This document shows, one piece after another, positions 53,447 through 61,591 of a stretch of 64,000 bases of DNA. Position numbers and translations under genes: made by a program. The notes below the pieces were generated by a model. The model saw nothing but the letters and a program-made list of their open reading frames with translations, was not told the origin of the DNA and made no database searches. Source of the stretch: Rossellomorea aquimaris (GTDB lineage: Bacteria; Bacillota; Bacilli; Bacillales; Bacillaceae_B). The first letter of the stretch is position 1. Each line of letters opens with the position of its first letter. The stretch spans positions 1 through 64,000 of the forward strand of contig NZ_MINN01000106.1 in assembly GCF_001877785.1 (NCBI RefSeq), written 5' to 3'.

Positions 53447-54013
53447 ATGACCTTGCAAGATTGGTTCAATAAAGGAATATCATCAAGTCAATATTTAGAA
53501 TATATGAAATCCCACAAAGAAAATACATTGTCTATCTTAAATAAATTTACGATCCCTGAAGAAGACAAAGAAGTCCTGAAGGCGCTTGCCGGTCATTCTT
53601 TACGTGTCATCGTGCTGACTGAAGACTGGTGCGGGGATGCAATGCTGAATATCCCGATACTCTTGAAGGTGGCAGAGGAAGCGGAGATGGAAGTGAAGAT
53701 GATCCTCCGGGATGAGAACCTGGAGCTCATGGATCAATATCTCACAAATGGCACTTCAAGGGCGATCCCGATCTTTATTTTCATAGATGAGGATGGTGAA
53801 GAAAAGACCGTTTGGGGTCCGCGGGCGCCAATGGTGAAAAAAATCGTCGACGATGAAAGGGCGAAAATGCCACCGAAGGATCATGAAGAGTTCCCGGAGA
53901 AGCAAAAAGAAATGATTGAACGCCTGACATCGCGATATACCAGTGATGAAATCATCTGGAATGAAGTATATGAAAGCCTCAAAACAACCCTGGTCCAGAA
54001 AATACTGATGTAA
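53447..54013 (+). CDS. Thioredoxin-fold family protein lacking a CxxC pair
   Basis: This 188-residue protein has a thioredoxin-like core (about 50-125): VIVLTEDWCGDAMLNIPIL, a helix, then the cis-Pro-type stretch SRAIPIFIFID. The active site reads WCGDA, so the second cysteine of the classical WCxxC is missing; it cannot act as a normal dithiol oxidoreductase. ATG 53447 follows AGGAGGAG. Small thioredoxin-family proteins of this kind occur in many Bacillus; substrate unknown. Confidence 0.8.
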   Translation: MTLQDWFNKGISSSQYLEYMKSHKENTLSILNKFTIPEEDKEVLKALAGHSLRVIVLTEDWCGDAMLNIPILLKVAEEAEMEVKMILRDENLELMDQYLTNGTSRAIPIFIFIDEDGEEKTVWGPRAPMVKKIVDDERAKMPPKDHEEFPEKQKEMIERLTSRYTSDEIIWNEVYESLKTTLVQKILM

Positions 54014-54026
54014 TCCGCATCGCTGC

Positions 54027-54056
54027 AGCCCGAGGAGACTTCGTTCTCCCGGCTTT
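54027..54056 (+). terminator. Terminator of the thioredoxin-fold gene
   Basis: AGCC and GGAGA pair with TCTCC and GGCT around CTTCGT, then five T residues. Confidence 0.7.
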
Positions 54057-54246
54057 TTCTTTTACGCCGATTGATGACTTCACCCTTTAATAAAAAAACA
54101 GGAAGAATTATGCAGTTTTTTGTGAAAGGAAGGCATTGCCACATTTTTGGGTGTGGTAAAAAGTGCCCTCGTGATTGGAACTTTTTGCCGGTTCACGAAT
54201 GACGTAATTCACGGTACTATTGTATAGGATGAGGAGTTGAAGCATC

Positions 54247-54627
54247 ATGATTCACCAAAAAACAAATACAATTGTCATTGAGACATTGGATAGATTTCCC
54301 CATAAAATTCACATTAAATTGGGAGAAATCCTTCGTGAACGAGGGTTGACACAAGGGGACCTGCACCGTTTGACCGGTTTGCGTGTAGCGACCATCAATG
54401 AATTAGTGAATTTCAAGAAAAAATCACTGACGGTTGCCCATCTTGTTTCAATCATGATCGCTCTAAGAATCACGGATATCCGTGATCTTATCGAAATAGA
54501 ATTCGATGAAGAGGTACAAGCCTACTTCAACGAAGAGAACGAGCGAATGAAGAACGGGTTCACTCCAGACCTTACAAAAACAGCAGAAACAAACGTAAAG
54601 CGTATCGCGGCTGGAGTCAAAAACTAA
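54247..54627 (+). CDS. XRE-family transcriptional regulator
   Basis: This 126-residue protein has a Cro/CI-type helix-turn-helix at about residues 23-82: IKLGEILRERGLTQGDLHRLTGLRVATINELVNFK. The C-terminal ~40 residues are acidic. Length fits single-domain XRE regulators. It is monocistronic between terminators, and its targets are unknown. Confidence 0.85.
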   Translation: MIHQKTNTIVIETLDRFPHKIHIKLGEILRERGLTQGDLHRLTGLRVATINELVNFKKKSLTVAHLVSIMIALRITDIRDLIEIEFDEEVQAYFNEENERMKNGFTPDLTKTAETNVKRIAAGVKN

Positions 54628-54643
54628 ATCGCCCGTATGTATC

Positions 54644-54672
54644 AAGGCCATCTCTGATCGGCCTTTTTTTCT
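54644..54672 (+). terminator. Terminator of the XRE gene
   Basis: AAGGCC (54644-54649) and GGCCTT (54660-54665), followed by a T-run. Confidence 0.85.
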
Positions 54673-54897
54673 TGCCTTTTGAATGCCCGGTCTTTCAGTG
54701 TGATAAAGCACAATCCCTCTTTCCGGGAGAGATGTGAAGATGACATGAAAACGTAACGTGATTTGGAAGGGATTTGTTCTATGATAGGAGAAGAAGTAGT
54801 AAAGACGATTTCGGGCCTTCAGGGCGTAAATTGGTTGAATCTGAACTTTTAGGGAATTAACATTATATACATAGCATGGTGTAGAAAGAGTGATAGG

Positions 54898-55695
54898 ATG
54901 AACGCTGTAGAAAAATACGTGAATTACCTGAATATGGAGATCGAGGAGCCGGCGATCAATTATCTGCAACGACTGATCCAGCAGCATCTTATTCGGATTC
55001 CATATGAAACCTTCAGTAAATTTTATTATTTTTCAAAAGGGGGCACGTATGTCCCGTCGCTTGAAGATTTTACGGAGCATTTGTATTCAAAGGGCTGGGG
55101 AGGCACCTGCTTCACCCTGAATATCAATTTTGGGAGGCTTCTGAAAGAATTGGGCTTTGATTGCCGGTTTGTACGGGTAAAGCCGGGACATCTCGGCCTG
55201 ATGATCACGATCAACGGCAAAAAGCTGTATGTGGACGTCGGGTACGGCTCGCCCATCATGAAGCCGGTCGAACTTGAAGCAAGGCATCGGCACCTGCTGC
55301 ACGGCTTCGGTGAAGAAATCATTTTTACCCACAGAGATCAATATGAGTTCGAAGTCGACCGCCGTTCAAACGGAAAGTCCTTCGTAAAGAAGGTGATCGA
55401 ATGGGTCCCGCTTGAGGAAGATGATCTCATACAGGATATTGAAGCATCCTATCAGGACACAGACGACAATATCACGATGAGGCGCATCACAGCCGTCCGT
55501 TTTCAGGGGAATCAATGCTATTTTCTCCGCAACCGGACGCTCAAGGTCATGACATACCGCAATATCCGGGAGTACCAAATGAGGGACTTCGATAAATGGA
55601 GGGAAATGATCCGGGAGGTCTATCAATTCGATGACGGTTCCCTTCAGGATTCCCTGCAATTCCTTGAACACCGCAATATCAAACTGTTTTCATAA
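54898..55695 (+). CDS. Arylamine N-acetyltransferase
   Basis: NATs move acetyl from acetyl-CoA to aromatic amines and related compounds. The 265-residue protein has the catalytic triad of the family: Cys71 in GWGGTCFTLN, His98 in VKPGHLGLMI and Asp113 in YVDVGYGSP. The Cys-His spacing is shorter than in well-studied NATs, so this is a divergent Bacillus branch (YvcN-like). Convergent with the next minus-strand gene. Confidence 0.85.
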   Translation: MNAVEKYVNYLNMEIEEPAINYLQRLIQQHLIRIPYETFSKFYYFSKGGTYVPSLEDFTEHLYSKGWGGTCFTLNINFGRLLKELGFDCRFVRVKPGHLGLMITINGKKLYVDVGYGSPIMKPVELEARHRHLLHGFGEEIIFTHRDQYEFEVDRRSNGKSFVKKVIEWVPLEEDDLIQDIEASYQDTDDNITMRRITAVRFQGNQCYFLRNRTLKVMTYRNIREYQMRDFDKWREMIREVYQFDDGSLQDSLQFLEHRNIKLFS

Positions 55696-55730
55696 GCCGC
55701 CTGCGGTGATTCGTTCAGGGCGGCTTTTTT
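55694..55730. terminator. Convergent terminator after the NAT gene
   Basis: AAGCCGCC (55694-55701) and GGCGGCTT (55719-55726), followed by T residues. It lies between convergent genes and starts within the NAT stop region. Confidence 0.85.
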
Positions 55731-55763
55731 GTATTCCAGATCGCGTCCAATGGACTACCATAA

Positions 55764-56219
55764 TCACGGTTTCAGGATCATAAAAATAAAGAGAAGTACT
55801 CCCAGGGCCGAGGCAAGATAGAACCATCGATCTATGGTTATCAGTGCATTCTGTATCACTTTCGGCGGAGCTCCTGTGAGATCGAGGTTTTCAGGGCGTC
55901 CCAGCCATTCATTCACTTTTCTCGTTGGAGGAGTGATTAAGCCGATGACGATGATTTGAATGAGAATATAGAGAATCAAAGAGCCCAGCAGCCAAATTTG
56001 TGTGAAGGGACCATAATTCCCCAGGAGGAAAAGTGCAATTCCTGTCAAAACAGCAATACTTCCGCCTATTTTTGGGAAGAATTCTAAAGACCTGCTGTAT
56101 TTCATGGCGATGCGCAATTCATCCACATCCTTATCCGGTCTCGTCAACAGGTGGGCAAAAAACGTCGGGCCCACCCCGATCACAGCAGAAAGCACATGAA
56201 CCAATATCAACACCTTCAT
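55764..56219 (-). CDS. DUF2269-like integral membrane protein
   Basis: This 151-residue protein has four membrane helices, with the first carrying LVHVLSAVIGVGPTFFAHLL, a conserved His-containing pattern of the DUF2269 family. A short cytosolic loop PPTRKVNEWLGRPENL separates helices 3 and 4. The ribosome site GGAGG precedes the ATG at 56219. Function unknown. Confidence 0.75.
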   Translation of the reverse strand: MKVLILVHVLSAVIGVGPTFFAHLLTRPDKDVDELRIAMKYSRSLEFFPKIGGSIAVLTGIALFLLGNYGPFTQIWLLGSLILYILIQIIVIGLITPPTRKVNEWLGRPENLDLTGAPPKVIQNALITIDRWFYLASALGVLLFIFMILKP

Positions 56220-56553
56220 AACGAACCTCCATCACTGCGTAGTATATAATCTCTTAATAGTACGATGGGTGGAGTGGTTTTATGAAAGTCACTTTGTGCA
56301 GGTGTAGCATAAAAGTCATAAAACCTTCTTTTATTTCCTCGGATTTTATTAGATTTTTTTTTGGAAAAGAGTTATGATATGGAGCGGTAGATGCTTGTTT
56401 GAAGAAAGGCATCTATTTTGCCATTTTTAAAACACAGCATGAATCAAAGCCATATTGCATGTAAACACTTATTTTAATATGATGTTAAAAGATGGAATTC
56501 TAACATAATCTCCGAGATCGGGTAATTCAAACTAAAGATTAGGATGATGGGGT
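56220..56553. other. Gene-free region upstream of dagK
   Basis: This 334-bp A/T-rich spacer separates the divergent DUF2269-like gene and dagK. It holds a perfect stem TAGATGC (56388-56394) and GCATCTA (56409-56415) followed by TTTTG, possibly a small terminator, and several TATAAT-like strings. I see no gene in it. Confidence 0.5.
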
Positions 56554-57468
56554 ATGAAACGCGCAAGAATTATATACAATCCTACTTCAGGACGGGAGCT
56601 ATTCAAAAAGCATCTTGCCGAAGTGTTGATTAGATTGGAACAGGCAGGATATGAAACTTCCGTGCACGCCACGATCTGTGAAGGCGATGCAACAAAAGCG
56701 GCCCAAATTGCCGTTGAACGTAAATACGATATCGTCGTCGCTGCCGGAGGGGACGGAACGCTGAACGAAGTGGTGAACGGACTGGCGGAACAGGACTATC
56801 GTCCGAAGCTTGGAATCGTGCCGATGGGGACGACCAATGACTTCGCGAGGGCCCTCCATATTCCGAGGGACATCGGACAGGCCATTGATGTCATTACGAA
56901 GGGTGAATCCATCCCTGTGGATATCGGGCGGATGAACGAACGTTATTTCATCAATATTGCCGGCGGGGGACGCATCACAGAATTGACTTATGAGGTCCCG
57001 AGCAAGCTCAAAACGATGATGGGGCAGCTTGCCTATTATCTGAAGGGCATTGAAATGCTGCCGTCGATCAAACCGACTGATGTAACGATTGAGTATGACG
57101 GCAAGCTTTTTGAAGGCGAAGCGATGCTGTTTTTGATCGGATTGACCAATTCAGTTGGCGGATTTGAGAAGCTCGCTCCTGACGCTTCGATCAACGACGG
57201 CTTGTTCTCGCTTTTGATTTTGAAAAAGACAAACCTGGCGGAATTCATACGCATCGCCACACTTGCCGTCCGCGGCGAGCACGTGAAAGACCCGAACGTC
57301 ATTTACACGCAGGCGAACCGTATCAAAATCCATGCGAAGGAAAAAGTGCAGCTCAACGTGGATGGAGAACTCGGGGGCGTACTGCCGGCAGAATTCGAAA
57401 ACTTATACCGCCACCTGGATGTATTTGTCCCGCTTGATAAAATCCGTCCTGAGGATAAGGCGATTTGA
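56554..57468 (+). CDS. dagK: Diacylglycerol kinase (soluble, DgkB type)
   Basis: DagK phosphorylates diacylglycerol released by lipoteichoic acid synthesis, returning it to phospholipid synthesis. The 304-residue protein has the NAD-kinase-like fold with IIYNPTSGRELFKK, the catalytic AAGGDGTLNEVVNGL near residue 64, PMGTTNDFARAL, and the C-terminal VQLNVDGELGG. From memory, dagK followed by rlmCD is the B. subtilis order, here split by small genes. It ends at a terminator. Confidence 0.95.
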   Translation: MKRARIIYNPTSGRELFKKHLAEVLIRLEQAGYETSVHATICEGDATKAAQIAVERKYDIVVAAGGDGTLNEVVNGLAEQDYRPKLGIVPMGTTNDFARALHIPRDIGQAIDVITKGESIPVDIGRMNERYFINIAGGGRITELTYEVPSKLKTMMGQLAYYLKGIEMLPSIKPTDVTIEYDGKLFEGEAMLFLIGLTNSVGGFEKLAPDASINDGLFSLLILKKTNLAEFIRIATLAVRGEHVKDPNVIYTQANRIKIHAKEKVQLNVDGELGGVLPAEFENLYRHLDVFVPLDKIRPEDKAI

Positions 57469-57478
57469 ATGTGAAAAG

Positions 57479-57509
57479 GAATGCCCGTTATTGTGGCGTT
57501 CTTTTTTTT
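57479..57509 (+). terminator. dagK terminator
   Basis: GAATGCC (57479-57485) and GGCGTTC (57495-57501), followed by a run of T residues. Confidence 0.85.
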
Positions 57510-57578
57510 ATGGAGTTAGAGGGTTGAACGGTGATAGGTGCCGGGGGGCGGGGGTGGGAATGTTTGGTGAGTGACGGG

Positions 57579-57650
57579 ATTATTTTAAAAATTCGAAGAT
57601 TATTGAGGTGGATTCGAAGATTATCACCAAAAATCGAAAGAATCACGATG
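57579..57650. repeat. Phased word array 4 (ATTATnn..ATTCGAAG)
   Basis: ATTCGAAG occurs at 57591 and 57612, with a decayed copy AATCGAAAG at 57632. The tract ATTAT occurs at 57579, 57599 and 57620. Steps are 20-21 bp. It lies between the dagK terminator and a convergent minus-strand gene. Confidence 0.65.
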
Positions 57651-57728
57651 AAAGCCGCGTCCAAACCTCGTCAAAACAATCAAAAACGATGAAAGCCGCG
57701 TCCCGGCACCGTCAAAACAACCAAAAAC
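57647..57728. repeat. 41-bp direct repeat following array 4
   Basis: GATGAAAGCCGCGTCC, then about 9 variable bases, then GTCAAAACAA(T/C)CAAAAAC, occurs at 57647 and again at 57688, a 41-bp step. This equals two units of the neighbouring 20-21 bp array, so it may be a larger-order form of the same thing. Confidence 0.75.
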
Positions 57729-57781
57729 GGCCCCCCGGTACAAACCCAGGGCGGCCGCTTTCCATTTTCAACACAAAATCT

Positions 57782-58132
57782 CTATTGAACCAATAAAAAC
57801 ACCAAAAACACAAGCGGAAACCCGACTAAAAAGCCCCATCCGATCTGCTGCTTATGCCGGAAAGGCACTTTCCTCACGATGAACGAAAGCACATGGGCAA
57901 CCATCACGAATACGAATGCCCATATCAGCTGACCGACCACGAAAACGAATAAATAAGACAGGATGGTTTGACTGCCAAGTACAAGTGACAGCGCGAATCC
58001 GATGGTCAAGGTTAAAAAGGTGAGCCCCATCAGGATATAAGGGAGCCACCAGCGGCGTGATTTTAATGTGAAAAGCACACCGAGGAACACATTCCCCACC
58101 AGGATCAGGTTTACTAAGATGTCTGGATTCAT
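57782..58132 (-). CDS. Small four-helix membrane protein, unknown
   Basis: This 116-residue protein has four hydrophobic segments (about 5-22, 30-50, 55-80 and 95-115). A short loop KSRRWW after helix 1 and IVRKVPFRHKQQIG between helices 3 and 4 follow the positive-inside rule. I do not recognise the family. It is convergent with dagK and separated from it by array 4. Confidence 0.7.
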   Translation of the reverse strand: MNPDILVNLILVGNVFLGVLFTLKSRRWWLPYILMGLTFLTLTIGFALSLVLGSQTILSYLFVFVVGQLIWAFVFVMVAHVLSFIVRKVPFRHKQQIGWGFLVGFPLVFLVFLLVQ

Positions 58133-58428
58133 ATGATCTACCTTCTTTTACATGTTCTTTTTAAAAGTCATTATTTTAAGAAAGAATGATATACAGCTTT
58201 CCCTATTTCCTTCTGAATGGATCTTGAAACGAGGTAAGTTTTGACAAGGTGCAAAGCAGGTCTTTCTTAAAATATCTTTCTATACTAGCAACTATCTCCG
58301 ATTCTTTTCAAGCGATAACATGAATCTTCCAGAAATCGTCATGAAGAATAGTTTTCATGTGAACCCCGTTGTGTTACAGTGGGAAAAAAGCTTGTCGGCA
58401 GCAAAAAGCCAGGAGAGGAGTGGATTTC

Positions 58429-58734
58429 ATGTATATCGTACATTCAACGTTCGCTGTACCGGATGATAAGGCGGAAGAGGTTATATCCATTTATCATTCA
58501 CGTTCGGGGCTCGTGGATGAAGCAGATGGATTTCAGCGGTTCCTGCTTCTACAGAATGAAAAGAAGCCCGGGGAAATCACCGTGCATATGGAGTGGGATA
58601 CGAAGGAACATTTCATGACATGGGTCCAAAGCGAAGATTACAAACGGATTCATGAGCTTGAAAAAAAGTATCCTGACAAAGATCTTGCATCCATCATCCC
58701 GTCGATTGATAAGTATAAGGTGGTGGCTTACTGA
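58429..58734 (+). CDS. ABM-fold (antibiotic biosynthesis monooxygenase-like) protein
   Basis: This 101-residue protein fits the ABM dimeric ferredoxin-like fold: FAVPDDKAEEVISIYHSRSGLVDEADGFQRFLLLQN and VHMEWDTKEHFMTWVQS. Relatives include heme-degrading HmoA/IsdG-type enzymes and quinol monooxygenases. Motif residues for heme degradation cannot be assigned with certainty. ATG 58429 follows AGGAGAGGAG. Its stop overlaps the next start (TGATG), so the pair is coupled. Confidence 0.75.
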   Translation: MYIVHSTFAVPDDKAEEVISIYHSRSGLVDEADGFQRFLLLQNEKKPGEITVHMEWDTKEHFMTWVQSEDYKRIHELEKKYPDKDLASIIPSIDKYKVVAY

Positions 58735-59114
58735 TGGAAAATATGTACAAACCCGTGATAGACAGTGCGGTAAAGAAACTCTATGAACGTTATCCCGAGC
58801 TGCTTGAGAGATTCGGGGAAATCGGCATGCAGAAGTGTTACGAAGATAACGTCCACCATTTCAATTACCTTAACACGACAGCGGCTGCAGGGGATGAAAA
58901 GATCTTCGTCGACTATGCATTGTGGCTTAATAATGTACTGATCAGCAGGGGCATGAAATCCGATCATTTAATCGATAATTTCCAGTGTATAGTTGAAGCG
59001 CTGGAAGAGAGCGATATCGAGGAAGCCGGCCGTTTTCAGGTGTATCTGAATGCCGGCATCACGGCCATCCGCGAAAATGATCTGGCATCACAGCTAAGAT
59101 CGGAGAATATATGA
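58734..59114 (+). CDS. Helical-bundle protein coupled to the ABM gene
   Basis: This 126-residue, wholly helical protein starts at the A of the preceding stop codon. The middle, HHFNYLNTTAAAGDEKIFVDYALWLNNVLISRGM, resembles the helical domain found next to B12-binding domains in CarH-like and related sensors, but no B12-binding domain is attached. One Cys and several His residues could bind a cofactor. I do not know its function; the coupling suggests a joint role with the ABM protein. Confidence 0.6.
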   Translation: MENMYKPVIDSAVKKLYERYPELLERFGEIGMQKCYEDNVHHFNYLNTTAAAGDEKIFVDYALWLNNVLISRGMKSDHLIDNFQCIVEALEESDIEEAGRFQVYLNAGITAIRENDLASQLRSENI

Positions 59115-59187
59115 AAGGACATCGGAGACGGAATGTGTCCGGTGTTTTCTTTTTTGAAAAAATAAGTTTGTCATTTCAACTTGAGGG

Positions 59188-59590
59188 TTGTCCAGCTCCG
59201 GCGGCTAGAAGCTCGAGGTCATAAGCTAAATGGACCTAGAAGGCAAAGAACGCCTTCTAGGCCCATTCATCTTATGCTTGTCGCCTCTGGGCGAGCCGCC
59301 TCCGCATTTCGGTTTGTCCAGCTGCAGGGCTTAGAGGCACATGTCATAAGCCAAACCGGTCATGAAGGCAAAGAACGCCTTCCCGTCCGGTTCGTCTTAT
59401 GCCACACGCCTCTGGGCAAAGCCCTTCCGCATTTCGTGAGTCCAGCTCCGGCGGCTAAAGGCTCGAGGTCATAAGTCAAGCAAGCCAAAAAGGCAAAGAG
59501 CGCCTTTCCGGCTTGCTCGCCTTATGCTTGTCGCCTCTGGGCAAGCCGCCTCCGCATTTCGTGAGTCCAGCTCCGGAGGGTGGCACTTCG
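59188..59590 (+). repeat. Element B tandem array (three full copies plus a stub)
   Basis: Copies start with (G/T)TCCAGCT(C/G) at 59192, 59318, 59442, with a stub at 59567: steps of 126, 124 and 125 bp. Each has an outer stem (GGCGGCT/AGCCGCC, AGGGCTT/AAGCCCT, GGCGGCT/AGCCGCC), CATAAG/CTTATG pairing, and a long central hairpin around AAGGCAAAGAACGCCTT. The stub breaks off after CTCCGGAGGG. The array fills the gap before rlmCD; no gene lies in it. Confidence 0.9.
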
Positions 59591-59667
59591 AAGTGTATTT
59601 CAATTTGGCTAACCCGATATGGTACAATCAGTAGAGTCTAATTAGGAAGCAGAAAAGGAAGATCATA

Positions 59668-61041
59668 ATGAGTAAAAAAGCACCTGTTCAAAAAAATGAT
59701 TATATAGATGGCGCCTATTTCGAGGATTTGACGCATGACGGGAACGGCGTGACGAAGGTGGACGGCTACCCTTTATTCGTTCCCAATGCGCTGCCCGGGG
59801 AAGAAGGCAGGGTGAAGGTCGTAAAACCAAGTAAAGGATACGGGTTCGGGCGGCTGGTGGAACGGACAAAGGAAAGTCCTTACCGCCAGGAACCCCCGTG
59901 TCCGATCTACCGGGAGTGCGGCGGCTGCCAGATCCAGCATATGACCTACGAAGGCCAGCTCAAAGCGAAAGAAAAGAATGTACGCGATGTGATGCAGCGG
60001 ATCGGAAAGCTTCATGACGTCAAGATCCATGAAGTGCTCGGGATGAAAGAACCCTGGAGATATCGGAATAAAGCACAGGTACCGGTAGGTGAAAAAGACG
60101 GACGCTTTGTGGCAGGCTTTTACCAGAAGCGAAGCCATGAAATCATCGATATGGACAAATGTATCATCCAGTATGAAAAAAACGATGAAGTGATCCAGCA
60201 CGTTAAGGATATCTGCCAAAACCTCGGCATCCGTCCATATGACGAAAAGAAACATAAGGGGACGCTCCGCCACATCATGACCCGCACGGCATACACGACA
60301 GGTGAGGTCATGGTTGTCCTCGTTACGAGAACGAATGAGCTTCCCCATAAGAATGAAATTGTAGAAGAGCTCGTCCGGAATATTGAAGGATTAAAGTCCA
60401 TCGTCCACAATGTGAACGGGAAAAAGACGAACGTGATCATGGGGGATACGACACGTGTCCTATGGGGCGAAGAAGTCATCCACGATATGATCGGTGATGT
60501 GAAGTTTGCGATTTCTGCCCGGTCCTTCTATCAGGTCAACCCTGAACAGACGAAGGTGCTGTATGACAAAGCACTTGAATACGCAGATCTTAAAGGTGAA
60601 GAAACGGTCATCGATGCGTACTGCGGAATCGGGACCATCTCGCTTTTCCTTGCCCAGAAAGCAAAGAAAGTGTACGGAGTGGAAATCGTCCCGCAGGCGA
60701 TTGCCGACGCAAAACAGAATGCGGTCCTGAATAATATGATGAACGTTGAATTCAAGGCTGGCCCGGCAGAAGAAGTCATCCCTGCATGGTATGAGGACGG
60801 GATCAGCGCCGATGTACTCGTCGTCGATCCGCCGAGAAAAGGATGCGATGAAGCACTTCTCGACACCATCCTCGCCATGAAACCTAAAAAAGTCGTATAT
60901 GTTTCCTGTAACCCTGCCACATTGGCACGCGATCTGCGCATCCTGGAAGACGGCGGTTACAAAACAACGGAAATCCAGCCGGTCGACATGTTCCCGCAAA
61001 CGATGCACTGTGAGGCAGTCGCGAAAATAGAATTAGTTTAA
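59668..61041 (+). CDS. rlmCD: 23S rRNA (uracil-5-)-methyltransferase
   Basis: RlmCD methylates U747 and U1939 of 23S rRNA. The 457-residue protein has an N-terminal TRAM domain (about 1-65), an iron-sulphur motif with Cys78, Cys84, Cys87 and Cys165, and a SAM-binding methyltransferase domain (about 270-457). There [13 protein letters not shown] binds SAM and Cys414 in [13 protein letters not shown] is the catalytic nucleophile. Matches the B. subtilis YefA type. Terminator follows. Confidence 0.95.
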   Translation: MSKKAPVQKNDYIDGAYFEDLTHDGNGVTKVDGYPLFVPNALPGEEGRVKVVKPSKGYGFGRLVERTKESPYRQEPPCPIYRECGGCQIQHMTYEGQLKAKEKNVRDVMQRIGKLHDVKIHEVLGMKEPWRYRNKAQVPVGEKDGRFVAGFYQKRSHEIIDMDKCIIQYEKNDEVIQHVKDICQNLGIRPYDEKKHKGTLRHIMTRTAYTTGEVMVVLVTRTNELPHKNEIVEELVRNIEGLKSIVHNVNGKKTNVIMGDTTRVLWGEEVIHDMIGDVKFAISARSFYQVNPEQTKVLYDKALEYADLKGEETVIDAYCGIGTISLFLAQKAKKVYGVEIVPQAIADAKQNAVLNNMMNVEFKAGPAEEVIPAWYEDGISADVLVVDPPRKGCDEALLDTILAMKPKKVVYVSCNPATLARDLRILEDGGYKTTEIQPVDMFPQTMHCEAVAKIELV

Positions 61042-61047
61042 TCGAGC

Positions 61048-61075
61048 AGAGAGGCCGGGGGGCTTCTCTTTTTTA
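61048..61075 (+). terminator. rlmCD terminator
   Basis: AGAGAGGC and GCTTCTCT pair around CGGGGG and are followed by six T residues. Confidence 0.85.
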
Positions 61076-61134
61076 GGTTATAAATCGAACCGAATATTCA
61101 ATCCGTGCCGAGGGACAGTCTCCTGATCGTTAAA

Positions 61135-61341
61135 TCACCCTGACCTCTGGTCTGAGAGGACTACAAATAGAGTGGCTCCGTGCGGATCGAACGTATGATA
61201 GTCAATCGACAGGACCGTGGCGCCGCTAGCCAGGGCTGCTTCGTGCATCTGCTCCTTTAGAAAAGCGATATCATTGAGCTTATCGAAATCCACGCCCCAC
61301 AGATCGGCAATGATATGTCTCCCGAATGTTTTGTATTCCAT
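61135..61341 (-). CDS. SpeD-like AdoMet decarboxylase, N-terminal (beta-chain) part only
   Basis: This 68-residue protein resembles the beta chain of class 1B S-adenosylmethionine decarboxylase: GRHIIADLWGVDFDKLND, EAALASGATVLSIDYHTFDPHG. It then ends ...VVLSDQRSG. In full SpeD, the sequence VISE-SHLTIH contains the self-cleavage Ser that becomes pyruvoyl. Here SE is SD, the Ser is replaced by Gln, and the whole alpha chain is absent. ATG 61341 follows AAAGGAGCAG. It is divergent from a spermidine synthase gene, so its origin as SpeD is likely. It may be a remnant or have a new role. Confidence 0.7.
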   Translation of the reverse strand: MEYKTFGRHIIADLWGVDFDKLNDIAFLKEQMHEAALASGATVLSIDYHTFDPHGATLFVVLSDQRSG

Positions 61342-61500
61342 GTGACTGCTCCTTTCTTGCGATTTATTTTTAGAATATGTACGTGCCCTTTCTTTTGACT
61401 TGAAAATGGATGCTGCTCTCTTAAAATCCATCTTTTAATCTATATGACAGTTATCTGCGAGGGTGTTTGTCCCGCCAATTTGATAGGCTTACAATCTATT

Positions 61501-61527
61501 TTCTCCCGTTTAATAGAAACGGGAGAA
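61501..61527 (+). other. Perfect hairpin upstream of the spermidine synthase gene
   Basis: TTCTCCCGTTT (61501-61511) and AAACGGGAGAA (61517-61527) pair perfectly around AATAG. There is no T-run after it on either strand, so it is not a standard terminator. It is 65 bp before the GTG start, within the divergent spacer, and could be an operator or an RNA control element. Confidence 0.5.
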
Positions 61528-61591
61528 CGTATGAGTTGATTTCAAAATAAAATAGAATAGAAAGAAATCAATAATAGGGAAGTGATAAATA

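Noticed and set aside
59181..59474. 97-codon frame across the element B array
   Set aside because: It runs through structured repeat units in arbitrary phase; the 125-bp step would shift the frame between copies.
61045..61135. Frameshifted remains of the SpeD alpha chain downstream of the short gene
   Set aside because: All three frames were read over the next ~90 bases; none shows the expected SHLTIH-type or TCG motifs, and the rlmCD terminator comes first.
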